Below are positions 53,578 through 64,000 of a DNA stretch of 64,000 bases, piece after piece. Below the pieces are notes generated by a model. That model saw only the letters and a program-made list of their open reading frames with translations. It was not told where the DNA came from and made no database searches. Numbering within the stretch: position 1 is the stretch's first letter; each line of letters opens with the position of its first letter. A program made the position numbers and the translations under genes. This DNA comes from Nereocystis luetkeana (Eukaryota; Sar; Phaeophyceae; Laminariales; Laminariaceae). Location: contig JARUPZ010000020.1 of the NCBI GenBank assembly GCA_031213475.1, forward strand, positions 2,286,975 through 2,350,974. The letters run 5' to 3'.

Positions 53578-53657
53578 ACCGCAGTCCCGTTTTGGGGACA
53601 AACTACTTGAAATTTGAGTGGTTTGTCCCCACATATGGGACTGCGGTTCTAAAGGAG
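53578..53657. mobile_element. MITE-P copy 2, intact with TTAA on both sides
   Basis: 80 bp, ends CCCCTTTAGAACCGCAGTCC and GGACTGCGGTTCTAAAGGAG style inverted arms, flanked by TTAA at 53574-53577 and 53658-53661. TTAA duplication is the hallmark of piggyBac elements. Confidence 0.9.
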
Positions 53658-53951
53658 TTAACTTTGTTCCGATACTATGCACGTGCCATATCTCTTGGGG
53701 GAGATCGATAGGCGATAGCAAGGGCATCGGTCCTTGGAACATATATCTCAAGGAACGTTCATAACGAGTACGAGCGGCTTCAATTATCTCGGTCTTTCGT
53801 ACCAGGTATATAACAGGTGGACTCCGCTTTTTTACATTTATTTGGGGTTCATATGACGGTAAATATTTTGTTCTCAATTTTCTCGACGAAATCGAGTCGG
53901 ATTCCAAAAATGTCATGTCGGCAAATAAATGCGCTGCCGGCCCAGTAGCAC

Positions 53952-54282
53952 TGTTTTTATTTTATTTTTCAACATCACTTTTTACTTTCCAGCCTTACTC
54001 GTGGGAGGTTTTACCCTCAACGAGCTTCTGAACAAGCCATGGTCACAGGTGTCCACCCTTCTCCCCCCCGGTATATTTTTTGTCGCGCGTAGGGTTCAGC
54101 ATTCCCACTGCTCGTCGAGTTTCATCGAATGTAGCTATTGATAACTCACGCTCTCGCGCTTTCCGCTAATCAATTTTTTATTTGCAAGAAAAAGCCACGA
54201 GCATGCACCCAGTGAGACTTGAACCCACGAAATTGATCTTGATAGGCACGCGGACCACCTAACAAGCCACCGGGGACGCCGA
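53952..54282 (-). mobile_element. SINE-B copy 3
   Basis: - strand head GGCGTCCCCGGTGGCTTG, B-box-like GGGTTCAAGTCTC, full body, A-rich tail AAAATAAAATAAAAAC. About 330 bp. Confidence 0.92.
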
Positions 54283-54351
54283 GCACTGCTGCTGCTAAAT
54301 TTGGAGGCAACATAGTTCAGAATGGTTGCGAAAGCGCGGGACGATTATTCA

Positions 54352-54545
54352 AGCTGTGTGTGTTCTTCACATTAAACCGTTCTTTCTACCCGTCGACATC
54401 CAGCACAACCAGTGTCCGTGACGATTCTTCGATCCTAGAAGAGATACATGTTCTGTGGTCACAAAGCTACGCCACAGAGATACTACGTTGCCACGTATGC
54501 TGTGAGCACAGCAGTGGGCAATGCAATGCCATGCCATCATACTCG
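54352..54545 (+). repeat. Fold-back right half, copy at 54.4 kb
   Basis: TGTGTGTTCTTCACATTAAA to CGCCACAGAGATACTACG, then GCAGTGGGCAATGCAATGCC, immediately followed by module X. The same half-element lies in the LINE at 40.9 kb. Confidence 0.8.
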
Positions 54546-55962
54546 TCACTGGTTTTTGTAGTTTAACGAGTTGTATACCCTTCATGGGGAATAACCTACG
54601 CAACTATCAGGGACGTGGTATCATAACTGTGCTGCACCTTTTTGTGTCAGACAGTCCAGGAAGAGATGGCGATCGTTGATATTCGTGTGGCAGTAAGGTT
54701 CGATTGCTCCTTTTTTCACTGCATATCCGCGAGTCTTCACTCTGACAGCACTCCAGATAGCAGGCAGGACCTAGGTGTGTTCCTCTTTCGTTTTCACGAC
54801 TACCGTGCGTTTCGTACGGTGCAGGCAGCACTTCAGACAGCATCCGCTGTAGTCAGCAGCCACGAGTTGGTTAGTGGTGGGAACGGGGGTACTCTTCTAT
54901 CTATATTATAGTTGAGAGGATATACCCGCGGCCATGTTAGTTCAGTTTTGCACATTGGTTTTATCTTGTGTGCGCTTTTTCCGTCTCGTGTATTTTGAGG
55001 CAGCCGAATTTTCGATTTTTTTTTGTTTTTCGGATCTTCCTAGGGCTCCAGCACCTTTGTGTGACCACGGACTCCTTCGTCAGAGAGTTAATGTGAGAAC
55101 AACAACAACAACAACTACCGTAGATACGACAGGCACGACATACACATTCTATGAACTAGATAAACGAAAAGAAACAATCAAAGAGAAAACAAAAACAAAG
55201 AAAACAAATCGAAAGAGAAAATGAACAAAAAAAAGAAAAAGAAAAAAAAGAAACTAGAAGAAACAATCTGTCGTGCCCCCCCCCCCGCAGGCGAGGTGGC
55301 CAACACTTGAAAAAGAACGAGCTGGAAAGAAAAGAAAAGAAAAATAAGAAAGACACCGCTGCTTGTAAACAGAGTAAGACAAAGAACCAAGGAAAAATAA
55401 CAAAGGGAAACAAAACTGGCAGGCCAAAGCCCAAAGCACCCTCCAGGTGTGGCGGCAGCAGTTTGTGGTACGAGTAGTATAGCCAGGTTCTCCCTACTAA
55501 TCCGCCTGGTACCTTGCTACCCAGACTGCCGTCTCTGCCCTGCGTTCGTCAACTATGCCCAGCCCCTTGGCGTCAGACAATACGAAACGAGCAGAGCAGG
55601 TTTGTCATCCAACCACGCCACACGACTCCTTCAATACGGCTCAATCAGAAAAGGAAGAGAAAATACATTAAAATGAAAATCACGGGGAAACAGCGCAAGA
55701 AAGAAAAAAACAAAACAAAAATGAAGACAAGGGAAGACCACGTTCGAACCAGCTGCACCAGTTGGTGGCACTAGTAGTATGGTCATGTTCTACGTCCTAG
55801 TCGGCCTGGTGCCTTGCTACCCTGTCTGCCATCTCCTTCCTACTTTCGTCTACCGCAGTTTCCCTTCTACACCTCCTGTCCCCCCCTCTCCGCATTTCCT
55901 TGGTCGGGTTTTCTGTCACTTCTCCTGGTGCCCCCCCCCCCCCCATTCCCTTGGACACCAAC
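54546..55962 (-). mobile_element. 5'-truncated LINE 3' end (modules X+Y, copy B)
   Basis: About 1.4 kb closely matching 36617-38073 but lacking the endonuclease and RT. On the - strand it retains only DESRKEMADRVARHQAD at its inner end. The match stops at TTGGACACCA, where the LINE copy continues into its coding part: a typical 5' truncation point. Confidence 0.78.
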
Positions 55963-56032
55963 CTGATCTTGGCTGGCCCCACCCGTAGAGCTCCATCCAA
56001 CCAAGCGCTTATCGGCATTCACGCATGATTCG

Positions 56033-56076
<44 letters not shown>

Positions 56077-56490
56077 GTATATTATATGCTGGGGTGTCAT
56101 CGAACCCAAGATTAAACCGTGATTCCAGACGAGCTACACACACAGCAGTTACATCACTCACATACCAGCATTTATTTTTATTGATGTCGCGCAATCAAGA
56201 AGAATCCCGACGAACGCAAGAACAAACCGCACAGCACACCAGTAGTTCACTCACTAAATTAACGACGTCAAGGGACTATGGATAGACACCATCGTACTGG
56301 GCATCACCACCATCGTTATTGTAGCGATGTGCGCATCGAAATGCGCCCAGCGCAGGTGGCGGATGCGGCATGTCGGTAGGCTTATTATCGTCTTCGAGCG
56401 GCGGGAGCCAGGCGGCTTTAGCCGGCATGAGGAAAAAATATGTGTATAATCACAACTTCGTACAATTCATATTATGTCAAGAATCTTTCG
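55963..56490. other. No recognised gene
   Basis: (TA)n at 56041-56073. The rest is unassigned. Confidence 0.45.
56041..56073. repeat. (TA)n microsatellite
   Basis: About 16 TA dinucleotides, preceded by (CA)n. Confidence 0.95.
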
Positions 56491-56494
56491 GTGT

Positions 56495-56745
56495 CTACAA
56501 TTAATTGATAGTTGTGGAGGCTGTGTGTCAATTGAAATTGGCTTCACAATTAATTGGTTTAAAATTTTGGCGATTGATTGTCCATTAATTGAAAAGTGTC
56601 CAGGAAATTGATCCCTATGATCGTCCATCAATTGGAGTGATTTCGAAGACCACCACCTGTTAATTGGAATTGCATGAACACAATCAATCAATGTTGCGAG
56701 TGTCGTCTATGAATTGGAGTAGTCTAAACAATGTATTTCGTAGAC
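56495..56745 (-). repeat. ~43-bp degenerate satellite, array 4
   Basis: About six units (CAATTAATTGATAGTTGTGG, TTAATTGGAATTGC and related words). Interrupted at its right edge by SINE-B. Confidence 0.75.
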
Positions 56746-56747
56746 TG

Positions 56748-57078
56748 CCACGTCCCCGGTGGCTTGGTAGGTGGTCCGCGTGCCTATCAAGATCAACTTC
56801 GCGGGTTCAAGTATCACCGAGTGCACATGCTCGCAGGGACTTTTTCTTGCATGAAGAAATTGATTAGCGGAAAGCGCGAGAGCGTGAGTAAACTACATTC
56901 GATGAAAATCGACGAGCAGTGAGTGGGAATGCTGAACCCTATGCGCGACAAAAAAATAAAGGCACGTACAGGGGGGGAGAAGGGACGACACCTGTGACCA
57001 CGCCTTGTCCAGAATATCGCCGAGGGTAAAACCTCCTACCAGGGTACGAGCTAGGCTGGAAAGTAAAAGTGAAATAAA
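56748..57078 (+). mobile_element. SINE-B copy 4
   Basis: Head CCACGTCCCCGGTGGCTTGG, B-box-like GGGTTCAAGTATC, complete body and A-rich 3' end, landing in or beside the satellite. TACCTGGTA follows its tail at 57079. Confidence 0.9.
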
Positions 57079-57494
57079 TACCTGGTATATAAATAAACTC
57101 GTGAAACGAAAAGACAAGAAAAAAAGCCGATAATAAACAATTCAAACGTTACACTATCTTTAATGATATTTGTACTCGATCGACGACGATGTTGTCTCTT
57201 CACGAACTTTTCATTTTTCAAAATTCTGGATTTTTAACTAAAGCAACGGCCAAAAAGTGCTTGTGGGCATTTTCGTGTGTCGGCGCCGACCACTGTGAGA
57301 CTCAACGGCTTAGCTCCCCGAATATGACCCTTTTTTTTTGTTTTTTTGTGAGGATTGCACGATGACCGCAATCTATTGTGACCAGACAGAATATCTTTGC
57401 GGCAAAAATCGTTCCAAAAGGTCACGAAAAACAGCTAATTTCGGCTTATTCCTTACGTCAAAAGTTTCTTCGTTTCACGCATATTATTATCTTG
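57079..57494. other. No recognised gene
   Basis: A T-run near 57330. No exon or element identified. Confidence 0.4.
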
Positions 57495-57730
57495 TTTCAA
57501 GTAGAATTGTCCGAACAATTGATTTCGGGTGCTGCCTATCAAATGGAATTATGTCCAAACAAATTATTTCGGGTGCTGTCAATTAAATGGAACTCCCAAA
57601 ACAACTGATATCGGGTGCTGTCAATTAAATTGAAATGTCCAAACGGACTTCCGAAATTTGACAATAATAGGAATCTATTATGATACTCTGTGTAATTGAA
57701 TTGTCCGCAAAATCTATTTCAGACGCCGCC
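57495..57730 (-). repeat. ~43-bp degenerate satellite, array 5
   Basis: Five to six units of CAATTGATTTCGGGTGCTG type. Confidence 0.75.
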
Positions 57731-57879
57731 TAAGGGATCAATTGCTCGAGAAGTGTCATACCTATGCACGGTATACTAATTGACGCTCCCCATTGAATGC
57801 ATACTACGATTACTCATTATGAAGCACAATAATACAGCAGCGCCGGTGTACCGACCAAATCAATTGTAGTTCTACAAGT

Positions 57880-58690
57880 GTGGGGAGGACCGGCTGTTAG
57901 TTTCCCAAAAACAGAACCCTCTCGATTGTCCGGACAATTCCAACTGGTGGATCGCTTCCGAATTAATTGTTCGGAAAAATTCAATTAATTGACGGTCTCC
58001 CGATTCAGAAGCAGTTGCCCCGACAATTCCAATTAATGTACATCTCCCGACGACATCAAATGTTCCGGAAGTTCCTATTAATACACAGCTTTTTTTGCAA
58101 TAATTTGCCAGGACAATTCCAATTGATAGGCACCCGAGATTGTTGTCTGGGAGATTCCAATTTATAGAAAGCGCGAGGCAGCGATTGATTGTTCGGACAG
58201 TCTCTTAAATCCCTTGTTTGTCCGGACAATTCCAATTACTAGAAAGCACCAAAGCATCAGTTGTTCAGACACTTCAAAATATTGGACAGCAGTCTCTGAA
58301 ATCAGTTGTCAGGACAATTCCAACTGATAGAGAGCATCCCGAAGAATTTGTCCCGACAATTTCAATTAATTGTTAGCAAGCACCAAACATCATGTGTTCA
58401 GACAATTCAAAATATTGGACAGCAGTCTCTGAAATCACTTGTCAGGACAACTCCAGCTGATAGAGAGCATCCCAAAGAATTTGTCCCGACAATTTCAATT
58501 TATTAGCAAGGACCGAGCATCAATTGTTCGAACCATTCCAATTTATGGGCAGTCTCCCAAGTCAACTGTCCGACCACACTCAATGAATATACAGACTAAT
58601 TAGCTAAACAGTTTCATTTGCGAGATAGTCCCCGACATTTCTTGCCCAGACAAATCAAATTAATGACTTCGAGATTCTGCTTTAGGGACA
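57880..58690 (+). repeat. ~43-bp degenerate satellite, array 6 (longest)
   Basis: Up to about 18 units in the opposite orientation to array 5. Includes a higher-order duplication of ~120 bases (CAAAATATTGGACAGCAGTC occurs at both 58277 and 58408). Confidence 0.8.
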
Positions 58691-59284
58691 ATGGTCGATG
58701 AGTACAGCAGTAAGTAGGTTTATTGTCCAAGGCATTAGCAAAAAGGGTCAGGACATATTAACTCTATCTAGGAATATACGAGTTACGCAATGGGAGCATG
58801 TAGTAAGACGTTTTGATACCGCCTAGCCCATGTGTTCATCATATACGTGTTTTTTTTTTTTAAAGCGTGTCGATCTGCTGTTTCAGTGTGTACGGAATAT
58901 TACGAGTATTATCGTCTCGTCGACCCTGGTAGCATTCAGGGGAGTCACCGGCCAGTAGTCAATCGCTAGGGAAATGATGGAAAACGCGCGATCGGCTCAC
59001 GCAGCTTGCAAAGTTGAGTATGGATCGATCTGCCGATCGGTTGAACTCACAGCTGACGTACTCTTTTAGTTTCTTACAATAAAAAAAACGAAATAATCTG
59101 TACCAGGTATCAGGTACGTACGCACTGATAATTTGAAGTGTACCGGCAATTAATTTATTGGAGACTGTCTACGAACTGGCATTGTCTCGGCAAGTGATTT
59201 GAAAGACTTTCTATTAGATGAAAAATCCAGACAACCGATTTTGAATGTTATCGTAACCTCGAGTCGTAGGTCAGTTCGTACTGG
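58691..59284. other. Spacer with satellite relics
   Basis: One or two satellite-like units at 59140-59240; TACCAGGTA at 59101. No gene recognised. Confidence 0.45.
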
Positions 59285-60605
59285 TATATACAGTAGTTTG
59301 GAATCAATGCGGTCTCAGCTGCGACCGACCGAAAACTCTCGCACAGGGTCACTCAGTTGTCTGGTAATCAACGCGGCACCTCATCGCGGAGAGAAGTACC
59401 CCCGTAACGTGAACACTATTATTATAGTAGCAGAGATGATACTTGTCTGTAGCCATCGTATTCGTTCCTCGCTCACGTCATCATGCGGTATACACTTACG
59501 CATGCTAGGTACAACAGACAGTTTTCCAGTCTGAGTTATTTTATTTTTTATTTTTATTTTTTTTCCATCCCATTCATTATCTTCGCACATCTTCTTCTCT
59601 CTCTCCTTCCAACTCGTAACTCAGATCCGGGGTCACATAGCAGGCTCTTCTCCCCCCTTCCCGCTACGGTACGTGCCTTCATTTTTTATCGCGAGAAGAT
59701 TTCAGCCTTTTCTTCCCTCGTCGACTCGCATCGAATTGTGCCTACCCACGCTGCAAGGCGCTCTCAACAATTGAATCCCTTTTTTTTTTTTTTTTTTTGC
59801 AAATAAAGTCAAAGTCCGACCCTCCTAGGGCTCGAACCCAGGACTCAAACAAGTAGAATTCGAGGCTAACCACTTGAACCACCGGGGCGACCGGCCATAG
59901 CAGGATACAGCAGCAAGCAGCTGTCTTTTTACATACACAACTCACAGCACCGCTGGGTTCTCTTCGTTGTTTTTATTTTGAACGGAATACAAGGGTATCC
60001 CCTCACTTTTATTTTTGTGAGACCGAAATGTAAGCGTCGTCCTTTTTTGTGAGCTGCGAGCGCACACGTCGTGCACCGCCCCCCCTCTTTGAGCTCACTC
60101 TACTTTTGCTCACGATCATCAGCTTCCAGCTGAGCAAATCAATAAACAATGTGGCTTGGGGTCACCACACCATCTTCTTCTTCTTCTCTTCTATTTTGAA
60201 GCTTCACGTACAAGTCACCTGACAGTGACTGCGTGTTTGCCTCGAACATTTTGACTGTGTATAGCCAGCCATCGGCAATCGAGTATTATAGGCGCACATA
60301 TCAGCTACGAGCTGGTACACACGCCAATCGCCATACCTAATCTAATACACAAAACTGACATTGTTGTCGACGGTACTGTGCACCTCGCTACCAACGATGG
60401 GCGGGCGGGATGATCTGTTTTTTCCTGTTAAATAATAACCTCTTTTTACTTTGTCGTGCTGTTGAAAAACTACGATGTGGCTCACGAAGTGATGCCAGGC
60501 TCGTACTTGATACCTGTCTCCCAGTACAGCCATTAGGCTTTCCCGAGAAGGGACCCAACCTGCGGGCGTCCCCTCTTTCTCTGTTTCAGATTATTGCTGC
60601 AACAT
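59285..60605 (+). repeat. R3 copy 2, split by ~900 bp
   Basis: The left part (59285-59430) and right part (60345-60605) together match R3 copy 1. The intervening ~900 bp includes a SINE-A and unassigned sequence, so the split is by insertion. The phrase AACATCGCGTC(A/G)TAG, which precedes copy 1, follows copy 2, suggesting a head-to-tail arrangement. Confidence 0.7.
59538..59893 (-). mobile_element. SINE-A, full length
   Basis: - strand GGTCGCCCCGGTGGTTCAAG head with intact A and B boxes, body nearly identical to the copy at 39.0 kb, T-rich left end on the + strand. Confidence 0.92.
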
Positions 60606-62514
60606 CGCGTCATAGATAGGCCAATTCGTGTTTAGTTTTGAATCGGTTACTAAGGCCTTTCGGTTGCGGCATGAGATCACACCGCCGGTGCTTATCGGCC
60701 CTTTTTTCTCTTATCTCAATGTCTTGATCTCGTTTACCCTCGTATTCACTCTGCAGGCTCCCTTCTCCCGATAGTTCCCAAACTTCTATAGCCTACTAGT
60801 CCTGCCATGGTTAGTTGTCCCGTGGGAACGTCGTGTACGATTTTCCAACCCCCTCAGACAGTGGTAATACGTCGCTGAGGTATGCGATTGCGGTGACAAA
60901 CCATCCGGGCGGCACTTACTTCCAAAGGGAGCGGTGTGTGATTGCTACTACTGCTGCTGTTACTGCTACTATTGCAGCTGCTGCTGCTGCTGCTGCCGGT
61001 GCTGCCCGTATTGCCAATGCTGCTGCTTGTGTGCTGTCAATCATGGTAAGGGAAACACACTGGACGCGTTTTTGGTGATGTGGGGCTGTTTTGACATGTT
61101 TCCAAGAAAATACACGCCATCAACAAACTTAAGGTACTAAGAGGCATTCCACCGGGATGTGTAGCACCGTAGTTGACGCTACGCCATGCTGGAGCTCTCT
61201 CGGCCGATGTTTTTTTCCTAAATCCAGAAACCTGGGCCAGACCTACATTCCGTGCTTGGCACATGAGAGCGATCTCATTGTCGTGGGCACCACCTCCCGC
61301 GGGGGTTGATGCCATTATTGTGCGTCGACCCACACTACTTGTATATGAGAGGAAGAACAGGCACAACGATGCTGCTCGAATATCTTAAACAGGGCGAAAA
61401 AACGATTTCAGAGCAACGCAGCCCCTGGTTCACCTAGCAGACATTTTCGGGAGAGAGTATTTTCCCTCCGAAACTCACTACCTGGTACAATTTTTCTCAA
61501 GCTTCGCGACGAAATACAGAAATGGTAAGAGGCATCGCTCGAGGCACCACCAGCCACCCGCCCAGCTCAGGCAACAGAGCGAAAGACTACAAAGTTATCT
61601 TGTAGCCTCATTCTTCCTCACCGTCGTAATCAGCCAGTTTTGCGTGTGGCAGTATTCGCACCGGGCGACACCCAAAACTTTCTTTTTTCGCGACGGGAGG
61701 GCACCACCGTCCGCCGCCGGTAGGTGGCGCCACTGGTTTGAACCACACTCGATAGTCTTGGTCTGTAGGAGGGTCATATTGCGCCAAAAAAAAGTGTACC
61801 AGGGTATGCGCTACTATTAATAGTAGTGGCGTATACAAACCACGGTCAACACGGAGAAATACCCCACCAGCTTGATGAGGCCTGAGCCGTGGCAAGATTC
61901 GAGGTTGACTCGGCGAGTACAGTCATAATAGCACAATTTAAACGGTGGGGGGCGTGGCTTCTATACGCCAATGGTGGCGCAACGCCCGCCTGTTTGGTAT
62001 AAGACTCTTGGCATTGTGACTCCGATCAATTGCTTTTCGTTTTCACCTTTCTTTCTGTCGGAATGTGGCGTCTGGGATTCGGATCCGCGTGCTCCCCTGC
62101 TCGAACACCAAAACGTTTCTTGAACCTCCAACCGCGCAGTGTGGTCGGTGCTGCACTCATTACGTACAGATGGCAGCAGCACGGCAGCAAGCAGCAGCTT
62201 AGCAGCAGCAGTCACTTGTTGTCGGCAATTTCTTCCCTTGACGTCACATCTGGGAATGAGGAGCGTGGCCGATTCTCCAAACCGGTCAAGCTCTCAACTA
62301 CAGCGGACGTACTAAGTTGTAAGTACGTGTTGAGGTTGACCAGTTCGGGCTAGGGGTAGGGATATCGCCCCCGGTGGTTCGTTGGTATCCTTCAATGCCA
62401 CTGTGGAGCTGATCCCGTGTTTCAACAGTGCCTTCGAATTGTTGCTGGAAGCGATTCCGTGAGTGTCAAATCTCACCGTGATCTACGTTAATATTATATT
62501 TTTTTGGCGAAAAC
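60606..62514. other. No recognised gene
   Basis: A (GCT)n-rich tract near 60960-61030 creating poly-Ala frames. Open stretches at 61173-61388 (+) and 61608-61895 (-) lack homology. One TATTAATA at 61812. Confidence 0.4.
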
Positions 62515-62755
62515 AAAAAACAAGGGATCTACTGCTGAGAGCGACTAGCGTGGTTAGGCGCGACTCGACGGCAGGTCGACAAGGCAAGCAATGGCTGAAC
62601 CATTTTTCGAGATGAAAATGAAGGCGCGAACCGTACGTGCTGTAGTGCGTAGGAGGAAGGAGAGCCTGCCATATGGCCCGGAGAGTTAGGACTACTAGAA
62701 GGAAGAAAAAAAAGAATGGCCGAGCAAGTAAACGGGAAAAAAAGAAAGATGAAAG
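62515..62755 (+). mobile_element. SINE-A, headless diverged copy
   Basis: The body blocks CTACTGCTGAGAGCG, AAAATGAAGGCGCG, GGAGAGCCTGCCATATGGC and AGTTAGGACTACTAG are in order. No tRNA head. Confidence 0.72.
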
Positions 62756-63036
62756 ATGTGATAGAAATAGAACAACTTGAACCAGCCCTCAGCTTTCCCC
62801 AGGCAGTCATCTTGACGGTAATCGCGCTGAAAGTAGGTCGTGTTTTTTGGCGTTGTGCCAAGCTCGGGAGTGGCCTCGTTCCTCATGTTTTGGGCGGACT
62901 TCGATCGCTTCCGCTTCGTAGTACGAGGGAATGCTATTAATAACTTATATTCATCTTTGCGCCTATTTGTTCCAGGGATCCCTTCCGAAATCGCTGTAAC
63001 ATACATTTCCATGACAGTGGGGTGCCCACTTTTTCC

Positions 63037-63125
63037 GTTTTAGCACCGCAGTCCCGTTGTTGGGGATAAAATACGTAAGGGTTGGAGTGCTTTGTCCCCA
63101 AACAGGGCTGTAATTCTCAAAGGGT
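63037..63125. mobile_element. MITE-P copy 3, decayed
   Basis: TTAGCACCGCAGTCCCGTTG ... GTCCCCAAACAGGGCTGTAA with AAAGGGTTGA at the right; termini degenerate. Confidence 0.78.
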
Positions 63126-63134
63126 TGAGATCAC

Positions 63135-64000
63135 CGTTCTTTGTAGTGCTGTCCGAGCTGTACACTCTCCACGGGGAATGGCCCCGCAGTTGTCGGTGAC
63201 GTAGCATATCATAGGAGGTGTGCAGCACAATGTCATGGCAGTCCGGGAGGACGTGCGCGATCATTGATATATATTTGTACGTACGGTGGCGTTCGATTAT
63301 ATTGCTCCTTTGTCATTGCATGCCCGCCAGTCGTCACTCTGACAGCACCCCTAACAGGCAGGCGTGTTCTTCTCTGCTTTCGCGACTACTACTATTAATA
63401 CCGTGAATTTCGTACGGTGCAGGGAGCACTCCAGACAGCAACCAACCGCTGCAGTCAGCAGCCACGACTTGGGTAGCTGTGGGGACGGGCGGGGGAACCC
63501 TGAGGCGTTCTACGGTAGAGCTTCACCCTGAATTTTCCGAAGGCTCCTTCCTCACTTGAGGAGCTCCTTACCTCGTTCGAAAAATGACCCCAGCAAAAAT
63601 CACATTCGCTTCCCGATGAAAAATCCCATGGCCCAAGTATACAAAACGTCGCTTTTCGAAACAAGATTGACGTTCCGACTATTTGGGGATGAGGAACCCT
63701 GATTTTCAGAAACAAAAAAAAAACGGAGATGTGCTACCTCTTCTCGTAGAAAGCGTCCTCTATGGTAATCGAGCGGATACCCGTGGCCATGCGATCAATA
63801 GGTCAGTTATTAATAGTTGCACATTGTGTTTCGTTCATGTTCGTCTTCCTCGTCTCGGGCATCTTCAAGTGGGAAGCGGGAAGCGTCGTGCTTCCCAGTC
63901 TGTTTTTTTTTGTTTCTTGTTTTTTATGGGGGGTTTTTATCTCCCTAAGGACCCCCACCTTGTTAGTGTGTGACCGAGAGACTCCTTGATTTGAGAACTT
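63135..64000. repeat. Module X, diverged copy D, running off the window
   Basis: Aligns with 54546-55080: TTCTTTGTAG, CACGGGGAATGGCC, GTTCGATTATATTGCTCC, AATTTCGTACGGTGCAGG, CACTCCAGACAGCAACC, GCACATTG and TGTGACCGAGAGACTCCTT. Two micro-palindromes and a MITE-C interrupt it relative to copies A and B. Confidence 0.75.
63502..63757 (-). mobile_element. MITE-C copy 3
   Basis: Inverted copy with TGAGGCGTTCTACGGTAGAG at the left and CTCTTCTCGTAGAAAGCG at the right, inserted into module X copy D. Confidence 0.85.

Noticed and set aside
60815-61078. Poly-Ala protein from the GCT-rich tract
   Set aside because: Driven by trinucleotide repeats; the flanking sequence has no recognisable domain.

Overview
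The window looks like nuclear DNA of an intron-rich eukaryote with compact GC-richer exons and large repeat-filled introns. Nothing suggests a bacterial or organellar source: there are no operons, no Shine-Dalgarno sites and almost no long open frames. Where protein homology is visible it comes as exons of 26 to about 270 bases bounded by GT-AG sites in compatible phase. Short exons in kilobase introns, a PA14/filamin-type membrane protein and an endonuclease-RT LINE would all fit a brown-alga-like stramenopile. That placement is inference from recall and cannot be settled here.

Layout. (1) About 1.3-7.1 kb, + strand: a complete PA14 domain spread over four exons (1838-1936, 2886-3060, 6427-6536, 6872-7063) that join in phase, preceded by a filamin-like exon and followed by a filamin-like GSPF motif. 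An exon at 12.7 kb and a terminal exon at 14.1-15.5 kb (Ser/Thr-rich, 130-residue repeats, one membrane span, short basic tail) may finish the same cell-surface gene. (2) 15.7-21.5 kb, + strand: a possible second gene with an ATG exon at 15716-15808 and three tandem related exons (19585, 20014, 21048), the last with a basic C-terminus and stop. Its putative intron holds a chain of alternately inverted repeats (16.4-19.2 kb), with one more copy at 21.8-22.5 kb. (3) 23.5-30.5 kb, + strand: a ubiquitin-specific-protease-like (C19) gene that I can follow through about ten phase-compatible exons, from the Cys box to the His box and stop. (4) 30.5-64 kb: mostly transposon-derived sequence, including an EN-RT LINE on the - strand (37.9-42.2 kb), 5'-truncated relatives of its 3' end, two tRNA-derived SINE families, several families of short inverted-repeat DNA elements, and arrays of a degenerate ~43-bp satellite.

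The most unusual signal is two tiny palindromic words, TACC(A/T)GGTA and TATTAATA. By eye they occur about two dozen and about fifteen times, mostly right of 28 kb, and several times they sit inside one copy of a repeat whose sister copies lack them. That resembles a class of very small insertions. No virus-derived or LTR element was recognised.
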